From JAICSD01 sp963836665 (GTDB taxonomy: Bacteria > Acidobacteriota > Vicinamibacteria > Vicinamibacterales > 2-12-FULL-66-21): a DNA stretch of 64,000 nucleotides. A program made the position numbers and the translations under genes. Under the pieces are notes generated by a model. It was given only the letters and a program-made list of their open reading frames with translations, did not search any database and was not told where the DNA came from. The DNA is taken from assembly GCA_963836665.1 (NCBI GenBank), contig CAWIKL010000001.1:2542001-2606000 (forward strand), read 5' to 3'. Positions within the stretch are counted from its first letter, which is position 1; every line of letters starts with the position of its first letter. Below are positions 57,625 to 64,000 of this stretch, piece after piece.

Positions 57625-57690
57625 GGGCCGGGATCTTACCGGATTGGGCGCCTGTCCGCCGCCGCACACCGGCGTGTTCGGCAGCGCCCT

Positions 57691-58872
57691 CTACTTCGTC
57701 GCCGTCGGCTGACGCGGCGTCGCGGGTGCGCCCACCTCAGCCAGACGACAGACGAATCCCCAGCCCCCGCCAAGCTCGCTGACTGCGAGAACCAGCTCGT
57801 TCGATCCCTTCTTCATCCGCAGATAGACCGAGTCGTTCTCGGCATTGACGATGCCGAGGAAGCCGGGATCGCGGAAGTTCTGCGCGCTGCGGCCGCGATA
57901 GAGCACCTCGCCGTTGAGGAACACGACCACCTCGTCGCTATATCCGATGTCGAGGCGTTTGACTTCATCGCGATCTGCTTGGATCGTCGTCCGCGCGTAC
58001 AGCACTTTCGTCCCGGGCTGCGGGTCCAGGCGCTTCGAAAAGTCGGTCGCGAACGAGACGCGCGGGTGCGGCGCCTCGACGTAGCGATAGAGCACGACAA
58101 AGCCGGGAGGCTCGGCCTCGACGCGGCGCCACGAGAGGCTGTTCATCTCGGCAGCGGTCAGCGGGCGCTCCAGCTGCCGCGCCAGCGCGTCGAGCGGCTC
58201 GGAAATGCGCCATGCCGTCAGCGTGCCGGCAGGCATGGCAGGCGGGCGGCGTTGCCACGGGGCGTCCGCTGTCGTGCGCACGGCAAAGTTCGCGAAGTAG
58301 GTTTCGCCGCCAAGGACGGCGAGCGCGAGCGCTCCCGTCTCCAGCCCGCTCTTCAGGTCGTCCATGACCAGCGCCGGCGCGGTCATGTCTTTCACGTACA
58401 GCCGCGCCTGCGCGCCGGTGATTTCGAGACGTATGTGGAACCACTCGTTGCGCGGAATCTCGACGGCGCCGGTGAAACCCGGCCCGTTGTAGATCTGCCA
58501 GTTGAGACCCGTGTTCAACACCGGTGTGTACTGAATCGCGTCCGGCAGCCCGGATTTGTGCGGGCGCAGGTAAATCCATTCCGCGTTCTCTCCCGTGGCG
58601 TCGATGCGGAACTGGATGCCGAAGAAGCCGCGAGTCGCCGCTGTCGCGACGTCGACGTCAACGACTCCGTCACGCATCTGGAAGTCCTTGACGGTCGCGC
58701 CGCCACCGTCGAGCAGCAGGCAGGGGCGTCCAAGGAATGTCGCCGGCTCGGCTTTCCCTTCAAGGAGCCAGCGCGGAGAGTCCGGCGCCAGCCTCAGCGT
58801 CTGAGCCTGCAGCGGCGCAGCCGCCAATGTTGTTGCGGTGACGAGCAGAACGACGGCGAACGGTCGCACCAT
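57691..58872 (-). CDS. Secreted LamG/DUF1080-like (3-keto-disaccharide hydrolase-type) protein
   Basis: The 393-residue protein has a signal peptide (VVLLVTATTLAAAPLQA). It then has a concanavalin-like beta-sandwich (FLGRPCLLLDGGGATVKDFQ, GIQFRIDATGENAEWIYLRP, NEWFHIRLEITGAQARLYV) and a second beta domain (VVVFLNGEVLYRG). Such domains bind or cleave glycans, but no catalytic residues can be claimed. It stands alone, with 66 bp to the M16 gene. Confidence 0.65.
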   Translation of the reverse strand: MVRPFAVVLLVTATTLAAAPLQAQTLRLAPDSPRWLLEGKAEPATFLGRPCLLLDGGGATVKDFQMRDGVVDVDVATAATRGFFGIQFRIDATGENAEWIYLRPHKSGLPDAIQYTPVLNTGLNWQIYNGPGFTGAVEIPRNEWFHIRLEITGAQARLYVKDMTAPALVMDDLKSGLETGALALAVLGGETYFANFAVRTTADAPWQRRPPAMPAGTLTAWRISEPLDALARQLERPLTAAEMNSLSWRRVEAEPPGFVVLYRYVEAPHPRVSFATDFSKRLDPQPGTKVLYARTTIQADRDEVKRLDIGYSDEVVVFLNGEVLYRGRSAQNFRDPGFLGIVNAENDSVYLRMKKGSNELVLAVSELGGGWGFVCRLAEVGAPATPRQPTATK

Positions 58873-58893
58873 ACAGCGCGTTTTTATCCGAGC

Positions 58894-58928
58894 GCGGGCC
58901 GTCCGGGGACTGTTTAGTGACGGCCCGC
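58894..58928. repeat. 10-bp-stem hairpin, REP-like
   Basis: GCGGGCCGTC (58894-58903) and GACGGCCCGC (58919-58928) are perfect complements with a 15-nt loop, upstream of the LamG-like gene. They share the GGCCGTC core with the hairpin at 54746. Confidence 0.5.
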
Positions 58929-59005
58929 AGCCAGCCAGGGCCGAACTGCGCCATGGCGGAGTCGCATAAGCCGGACTCTTGGCTTCACGCCTGACTGGGT
59001 GCGTC

Positions 59006-59695
59006 CTAGTCTGCCTGCTGCGGATCAACCTTCCAAAACAGCCCGTCCAACCCGGCCCCTCGAAACGCGGCCGCCGCTTCAGCCGCGGTCGGGCGGCGCC
59101 ATTCGGGATCGAGCCGGTCCTCGTACCAGCGACGAGCAAGGCTCCAGACCTGTTCGACGGTGACGATCGCGCCGTGCGGCAGCGACTGCCGTGCGCACCA
59201 GCGATCGACGTGCTCTTCGGAGCCGAAGAGCAGGATCGTCGCTCAGGTGAATCCGATGTCGTCCCACCAGCGCCGCGGCGGCAGGGCGAAGTGGACGACG
59301 CCGCGGGCGTCGATGAGCGCGCCGCCCGAGAGGCTGCGTTCGAGCGCGTCGCCACAGTCAGCGCAGGTGGTGATGATGCGTGCGTCGGTCTTGAGCAAGG
59401 CGGCAATGCCGAACGCGTCCCACGCACAGTTGGCGTAGTAGGCGCGGCCGGTGACGATCACGGTGAACGGCGTCTGCACGCTGGAGAACGGCATCGCCAT
59501 CCACACATCAAGAGTGTCCGGGCGCAGGACAATGCTGCGTCCGTCGGCGAGCGCCCGATAGGCGTCTGCAGCCACGCCAGCGGTGCAGCCGAGTGCGACT
59601 GCCGTTTCAGCGGTCGAGGGGGCGACAGCCGTCTCGATCAGCTGCTGGTAGATGAACAGCCGGACATCCCGCAGGAAGGCAGTGGACTGGGGCAT
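59006..59695 (-). CDS. MerB-like (alkylmercury lyase family) protein with in-frame TGA, candidate selenoprotein
   Basis: 229 residues if the TGA at 59245-59243 (codon 151) is read through. The first part holds YYANCAWDAF, matching the MerB YAWCALD motif with catalytic Cys and Asp. The TGA follows DDIGFT and is followed by ATILLFGSEEHVDRW. This is where MerB has its second catalytic Cys region (SFCCHVHFF). Both sides remain in the same frame and are coding-like up to a TAG at 59006, with a normal family length. A perfect hairpin starts 10 nt after the TGA. Options: selenocysteine, a nonsense mutation of TGC, or a base-calling error. A TACAAT -10-like hexamer lies 13 nt before the ATG. Confidence 0.7.
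59211..59232 (-). promoter_or_regulatory. Candidate bacterial SECIS hairpin
   Basis: On the coding strand TGCTCTTCG pairs with CGAAGAGCA around a GCTC loop (59232 to 59211), starting 10 nt after the in-frame TGA. The loop's first base, a G, is the 20th nt after TGA, inside the roughly 16-37 nt range known for bacterial SECIS elements. Confidence 0.45.
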
Positions 59696-59727
59696 GCCTG
59701 GCGCGGGGATTGTAGCAAGAGGTTCAG

Positions 59728-60087
59728 TCAGCTTTCGATTGGCGCCATGCGGTAGCGGCCGAGCCGCGCCAGGATGGTCGCCTTGAGGTCGGCCTCGGAG
59801 GTAGCCGAGGTGAGATCGATGTCGGCGTCGGCGACCGCATCGAGCAACGCCCGGATCAACTGGGCGCGGCTGATGGCGGCGCCGCTCTGCGCGCGGATGT
59901 TCGCGGCGAGTCGATCGAGAAACACGATCTGGCGGTTGAACAGCACGACCGTCACCTTGGTCCAGGCCTCGTCGTGGACCGGAGGACGGCCGGGGCGGCG
60001 CCCCTGTGCTGGCCGGATACCCGGCCGGGTCGGCGTGAAAATGTCCTGCGTGCTCTTGCCTGGCTTACGCTTACGGGCTCGCGCCAT
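59728..60087 (-). CDS. Ribbon-helix-helix-like protein next to ParA
   Basis: The 119-residue protein has a basic N-terminus (MARARKRKPGKSTQ...GRRPGRPP) and a ribbon-helix-helix-like core: strand WTKVTVVLFNRQIVFLDRLA and helices RAQSGAAISRAQLIRALLDA. Small RHH proteins (ParG/omega-like) are DNA-binding partners of ParA ATPases on plasmids. Here the ParA gene lies 158 bp upstream on the same strand, so a ParA-RHH pair is likely. ATG 60087 is preferred to GTG 60096. Confidence 0.6.
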   Translation of the reverse strand: MARARKRKPGKSTQDIFTPTRPGIRPAQGRRPGRPPVHDEAWTKVTVVLFNRQIVFLDRLAANIRAQSGAAISRAQLIRALLDAVADADIDLTSATSEADLKATILARLGRYRMAPIES

Positions 60088-60245
60088 TTGGGTCACCTGA
60101 TCCGCCGCACCGCAATTAGAGCGGTCATTATTTACCGTTCAGCCGTATCGGTTGAGGTGGCCCGTATTCAACACGAAAAGCGGCGGTTGCTTCAAGCTGA
60201 ACCTTTCCGAGCCATGTCGAACTAGATATTCTTCCATCCCCAATA

Positions 60246-61004
60246 TCAATCGCGATCGGGTCGCGGCGGAGCGAGCCGGTGCAGCACTTCCCCGGCCAGA
60301 CGGCGGAACGGGTCGGACGCGCCCGGCGGGCGGCCCATCTGCGGCGCGGCTGCGAGCGCCGCGGTCCAGCGAATCTCGGTATGGAAGACCTCGTCGCGGT
60401 ATTCGGCGCGCAAGCGCTCGCTGCACTCGCGGTGAAGCGTGCGACGCGGATCGATCTGCGTGAGCAGGATGCCAAGCCGCCGGCCGCGCGCCTGCATGCG
60501 CGTGCGAACGCGGTCGATCGAAGCAAACAGCGGGTCCAGCGCCTCAACCCCCATCGGTTCGGGGACGACCGGTACGATCAGCGCATCGGCGGCAACGATG
60601 GCATTGACGCCCAGAAGCGAGAGCCCAGGCGCACCGTCGACGATGACCATCTCATAATGCGGCGTGATCCGCTCGAGCACGCGGCGCAGCGCCGCCTCGC
60701 GGCCGCGAACGTCGGCCAGTGCCAGATCGGCGTTGGCCAGCTCGAGCGACCCGGACAGCAGATCGAAATGCGGCAAGGGTGTGTGGCGGATCGCCTTGAG
60801 GATGGGATATTTTTCGAGCAGCACCGACGCGATGGACGGCCGCAGTTGATTGCGCGGGACGCCCAGCCACCGCGACGCCGCCGCCTGGCTGTCGAGATCC
60901 ACGAGCAAGACGCGACGGCGGGGGGCGGGAAGTGCGGCGGCGAGACAGACGGCCGTGGTCGTTTTTCCGACGCCTCCTTTGCTGTTGAGTACGGTGATGA
61001 TCAC
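60246..61004 (-). CDS. ParA-family ATPase
   Basis: The 252-residue deviant Walker ATPase has NSKGGVGKTTTAVCLAAALP (Walker A), LLVDLDSQAAASRWLG (Walker A') and MVIVDGAPGLSLLGVNAIVA (Walker B). It lacks an N-terminal HTH, as in small ParA/MinD-like proteins that position plasmids or protein clusters. A TAGAAT hexamer lies 15 nt before the GTG start. The likely partner is the RHH protein downstream. Confidence 0.85.
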   Translation of the reverse strand: MIITVLNSKGGVGKTTTAVCLAAALPAPRRRVLLVDLDSQAAASRWLGVPRNQLRPSIASVLLEKYPILKAIRHTPLPHFDLLSGSLELANADLALADVRGREAALRRVLERITPHYEMVIVDGAPGLSLLGVNAIVAADALIVPVVPEPMGVEALDPLFASIDRVRTRMQARGRRLGILLTQIDPRRTLHRECSERLRAEYRDEVFHTEIRWTAALAAAPQMGRPPGASDPFRRLAGEVLHRLAPPRPDRD

Positions 61005-61097
61005 GGTAATCGTTCCGGCATTCTATCCAGAATCCGGCCGGTCCGGAGCGGATTGCAATCATGGCGCCACCCAGGGCGCCCGAGGGACGCACGCATC

Positions 61098-61647
61098 ATG
61101 GGACTGTTCGGATTCCTGCGGCGGGGCCGCGACGGCGCCGCGCGCGAGTGGCAAGTGGCGTGGGAGGACGCCGTGGAAACACTCGACAGCGCGGCCCCGC
61201 AGCGGCTCGAGGCCCAGCTCGCCGGCCGCGCCACGCAAGACGATGATCTCGAGGTCGAGCAGGAGATGCTGCAGGCACTGCGCGACGTACTCGCGCTCGC
61301 GGCCGATCTCGAGAGCGGCGTGGTGCCGGCGCTCGAAACCAGCCATCGGGCCGCCGCCGGCGAACCCTGCCACTTCAGCGCGCCGGTATCGATGCCCGAC
61401 GATCCCGCCCAACCGACGGGCCGCCTGTTGTTGACCTCGGGGCGCGCGGCGTTCGCCGGCGGCGCACGGACGGCGCCACTGCCGTGGCACGCGGCGCGAC
61501 AGGTCATCCGCAGCGGACGCGATCTCGGTCTTCGTCCGTGCCGGCAGTGAAGACGGCATCCACTTCCGGTGCAACACGTTTTCCGACGCGGTCTGCGCCG
61601 CTGCGCTGGCGCGATATCTGATAGACGCCGCGCACAAACCTCTATAA
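61098..61647 (+). CDS. Hypothetical acidic protein, frameshifted
   Basis: From ATG 61098 the frame gives MGLFGFLRRGRDGAA and a helical acidic region (EVEQEMLQALRDVLALAADL). Near 61510 one base must be removed for the sequence to continue as DAISVFVRAGSEDGIHFRCN and ALARYLIDAAHKPL to a stop at 61647. The second part is clearly coding-like. No family recognised. It is divergent from parA. Confidence 0.55.
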
Positions 61648-61648
61648 T
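61643..61648 (+). promoter_or_regulatory. -10 element TATAAT, 9 nt before ATG (leaderless candidate)
   Basis: A perfect TATAAT, overlapping the stop codon of the preceding gene, is 9 nt from ATG 61658 of the DUF1343 gene. Confidence 0.55.
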
Positions 61649-61657
61649 TCGCCTCTG

Positions 61658-62832
61658 ATGCCTGTCCGTTCCGGTCTCGAGCGCCTGCTCGATGGACCCG
61701 ACCGCCGTCTCCTCGACGGTAAGCGAGTCGGGCTCGTCAGCAACCCCGCCTCAGTCGACAGCCGTCTCGTACACGCCGCCGAACGCCTTTTCGGCGGCGG
61801 CGACTGGACGTTGACGACGCTCTTCGGCCCGCAGCACGGCTTCCACTCCGACCTGCAGGAAAACATGATCGAGTCGCCGCACGGGCGCGACGCCAGGCGG
61901 CGGCTGCCGGTCTACTCGCTCTACAGCGAGACGCGTGAGCCAACCGCGCAGATGCTGGCTGAGGTCGACGTGCTCGTCGTCGATCTGCAGGACGTCGGCA
62001 CCCGCATCTACACCTACATCTACACGCTTGCCAACTGCCTGCGCGCCGCCAGCGCCCGCGGCATCCACGTCGTCGTCTGCGATCGTCCGAACCCGATCGA
62101 CGGCGAAGACGTCGAAGGGGCGCTGCTCGACCCGGCCTATACGTCGTTTGTCGGGCAGTTTCCCATCCCGATGCGACACGGGCTCACGATTGGCGAGGCG
62201 GCACGGCTCTTCAACGAACACTTTGGGCTCAATGCGGCGCTCGACGTGATCGTCATGGAGGGCTGGCGGCGCGAGATGTACTTCGACGCGACCGGACTAC
62301 CCTGGGTGCTGCCCTCGCCCAACATCCCGACACTCGACACCGCGATCGTCTATCCCGGCGCGGTGCTCTTCGAGGGCACGCTGCTCTCTGAGGGACGCGG
62401 CACGACCAGGCCGTTCGAGCTGATCGGGGCGCCGTGGATCGATGGCGACCGGTTCGCCGAGGCGATGAACGAGCGCAACCTGCCCGGCGTGCGCTTCCGG
62501 CCCGTGTCCTTCGAACCGACGTTCCACAAGCACGCGAAAACAGCGTGTGGCGGGTGTCAGATCCATGTGACGGATCGCGGCGCCTTCCGTCCATATCGGA
62601 CCGGCGTGGAAATGATCGACGAATTCCGCGCTGAGGCGCCGCAAGCGCCGATCTGGCGTGACCCGCCCTACGAGTACGAGCACACCCGGCCGCCGATCGA
62701 CATCCTTTACGGAGCGGATCGCCTCCGCCGCGCCATCGACGGCAGCGAGGGAGCCGCAGCGGTGATGCGCGACTGGGCCCGCGACGAGGACGCGTTCCGC
62801 ACGCTGCGCGCGCCCTATCTTGTCTGTATTAG
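61658..62832 (+). CDS. DUF1343 protein (exo-beta-N-acetylmuramidase NamZ-like)
   Basis: About 391 residues. It shows the family blocks GKRVGLVSNPASVD, LFGPQHGFHSDLQENM, VDVLVVDLQDVGTRIYTYIY, VVCDRPNPIDG and SEGRGTTRPFELIGAPWIDG. Family members remove N-acetylmuramic acid from peptidoglycan fragments. No signal peptide is seen. Near the end the frame runs on past LRAPYLVC for 80 residues antisense to the DinB gene. A TAT-TAG in another frame at 62827-62832 gives the expected ending, so an indel is likely at about 62825. Confidence 0.8.
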
Positions 62833-63305
62833 CGCTTGTTCGCGGCGCCGCGGGCAGTGCGGATTTGATCCGCGTGCTTGTGCGCGTGCGGGGCGTAGAT
62901 GCGCAGCCATGTGTCGAGGCCGAACCGGCCGACCTCTGAGTGCGTGCCCTCGCGCAACCAATCGCGTTCCTCGAGACAGCCCATCAGCTCGACGGTGGCC
63001 GCGCGCGCGGCGCGGAACAGCTCGAGCGACGCCTCGTGCGGCCGTTCGTAATGCAAGCGGCTGGCGAAGACGTCCTGGCTGTAACCCGTAATCGCCGGCC
63101 GGTCCTCGGCGATCAGCAGGCGGAAGCGGACGGCCGCCGCCATCTCGCTGTCGGCGAGGTGATGCACGATCTGCCGAGGCGTCCATTTACCCGGCGCCGG
63201 CGAAGCGTCGAGCTCCTCCGGCGTAATCTTCACCAGCGCCTCCGCCACGGCGCGGTAGCCGTCTTGGTACTGCGCGATCAGCAATGCTCGTTCGTCGTGT
63301 TCCAT
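62829..63305 (-). CDS. DinB-family protein
   Basis: The 158-residue four-helix protein has the three metal-ligand-type histidines: IVHHLADSE and the late PHAHKHADQIR. GKWTPRQIVHHL is the common DinB/DUF664 start of helix 2. It belongs to the bacillithiol/mycothiol transferase-like superfamily; activity unknown. It is intact, unlike the DinB gene at 16000. GGAGG precedes the ATG by about 11 nt. It converges with the DUF1343 gene, overlapping at the stop codons. Confidence 0.85.
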   Translation of the reverse strand: MEHDERALLIAQYQDGYRAVAEALVKITPEELDASPAPGKWTPRQIVHHLADSEMAAAVRFRLLIAEDRPAITGYSQDVFASRLHYERPHEASLELFRAARAATVELMGCLEERDWLREGTHSEVGRFGLDTWLRIYAPHAHKHADQIRTARGAANKR

Positions 63306-63327
63306 CTCTGCCTCATCCTCCGTCAGG

Positions 63328-64000
63328 CTACCCGCGCGTCTTGGCTATCCCGGGCGCGCGATTCTCCTGCGCGGTCTCCGGGATGAGGTGATACGCCATG
63401 AGGTGCGCGCGCAGCTGCTCGAAGGCCTCATCGGGCGAGTCGACCCACTTCAGCAAGTTGAGATCGGCCGGATTGATCGCGCCCCATTCGGCCAGCGGCC
63501 CCAGCGTCAACACCTCTTCCCAGTACTCGCGGCCGTACATGAAGACGCCGAGCTGCTTCGACAGCTTCTGCGTTTGCGCCAGCGTCAGGATCTCGAACAT
63601 CTCATCCAGCGTGCCAAACCCGCCCGGAAAGATCATCAGCGCCTTGGCCAGGTAGGCGAACCAGAACTTACGCATGAAAAAGTAGTGAAACTCGAAGTGC
63701 AGCCCTTCGGTGATGTAGCGGTTGGCGCCCTGCTCGAAGGGCAGCCGGATATTGAAGCCCAGGCTCTTGCCGCCGGCTTCGTGCGCGCCGCGATTGGCGG
63801 CCTCCATGATGCCGGGGCCTCCTCCCGAGCAGACCACGAAGCGGTGCCGCGGCGACTCGAGCGTCCGGCTCCATTGCGCCAGGCGGAACGCGACCGCACG
63901 CGCGTCTTCGTAGTAGCGCGACCATACCACCGCCTTGCGCCCGCGCTTGAGCGCCTCGGAGTACTCGCGGTTGCGCTTGCGGCGCCGTTGCAACCGCACG
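63328..64000 (-). CDS. LOG-family protein (TIGR00730-like), 5' end outside window
   Basis: 223 residues are visible. VCSGGGPGIMEAANRGAHEAG and the signature FPGGFGTLDEMFEILTLAQT (PGGxGTxxE) define the LOG/lysine-decarboxylase-like family, whose tested members release a free base from nucleoside 5'-monophosphates. The N-terminal region is truncated at the window edge; the visible arginine-rich start may extend farther. It lies 22 bp downstream of... the DinB gene start in reverse order, i.e. this gene is upstream of DinB on the same strand, so they may share a transcript. Confidence 0.88.
   Translation of the reverse strand, partial: VRLQRRRKRNREYSEALKRGRKAVVWSRYYEDARAVAFRLAQWSRTLESPRHRFVVCSGGGPGIMEAANRGAHEAGGKSLGFNIRLPFEQGANRYITEGLHFEFHYFFMRKFWFAYLAKALMIFPGGFGTLDEMFEILTLAQTQKLSKQLGVFMYGREYWEEVLTLGPLAEWGAINPADLNLLKWVDSPDEAFEQLRAHLMAYHLIPETAQENRAPGIAKTRG

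Noticed and set aside
62833..63091. 80-residue C-terminal extension of the DUF1343 protein
   Set aside because: It is antisense to an intact DinB gene, is Arg/Cys-rich, and has no counterpart in the family. An indel near the stop is the better explanation.

Overview
The window is 64 kb of high-GC bacterial chromosome. A lipid A/Kdo/heptose operon, a gap-pgk-tpiA-secG block, PQQ-type beta-propellers, an M16 peptidase, a DUF1343 protein and a PEP-CTERM protein together suggest a soil-type Acidobacteriota, probably Vicinamibacteria. That placement is an inference from gene content; no rRNA gene is present.

Layout. (1) 1-4800: a partial ribbon-helix-helix gene, then a ~4.3 kb segment bounded by a 47-bp tRNA-Asp 3' fragment (425-471) and the complete tRNA-Asp (4727-4803). 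The segment carries two tail-to-tail beta-propeller paralogs, a SnoaL/DUF4440-like gene and a HigB/HigA-like toxin-antitoxin pair. (2) 4950-12935, minus strand: tRNA-Val and a tightly overlapping operon waaA-lpxK-lpxL-waaF-gmhB-rfaE1-rfaE2-waaC-isoprenylcysteine methyltransferase family, which makes ADP-heptose and the lipid A/inner core. (3) 12989-16940, plus strand: gap, pgk, tpiA, then a frameshifted DinB gene, secG and tRNA-Leu. (4) 17-46 kb: a large exopolysaccharide/O-antigen-type region with SAM methyltransferases, glycosyltransferases, two huge methyltransferase-coiled coil-WbsX(-GT4-GT2) proteins in inverted orientation, epimerases, a sulfotransferase, and GT-C-like membrane proteins. 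(5) 46.3-50 kb, minus strand: a GDP-D-glycero-D-manno-heptose operon (hddA-hddC-gmhA-gmhB-like-transaldolase). (6) 50-54.2 kb, minus strand: FkbM methyltransferase, a putative glycosyltransferase and a membrane protein. (7) 54.3-64 kb: an orphan lasso-peptide-B2-like protein, an M16 peptidase, a DUF1080/LamG-like secreted protein, a MerB-like protein with an in-frame TGA, an RHH plus ParA pair, a DUF1343 (NamZ-like) gene, DinB, and a partial LOG-family gene.

The window therefore codes for two separate activated-heptose routes: ADP-heptose for the LPS core, and GDP-heptose, presumably for a surface glycan assembled by the intervening cluster.

Two cautions apply. From about 16.2 to 47.5 kb at least 17 reading frames or joints are broken by apparent single-base indels while the flanks are nearly clean. 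Many of these are probably sequencing indels, but at least one gene (the minus-strand WbsX copy) also carries substitution stops and a deletion and is truly decaying. Starts are often unusual: several genes appear leaderless (a -10 hexamer exactly 9 nt before the start codon), and two appear to begin with CTG.

The most interesting candidate is the MerB-like gene at 59006-59695. A TGA codon sits where the family has a cysteine, and a perfect hairpin with a G in its apical loop follows 10 nt later, the geometry of a bacterial SECIS element.
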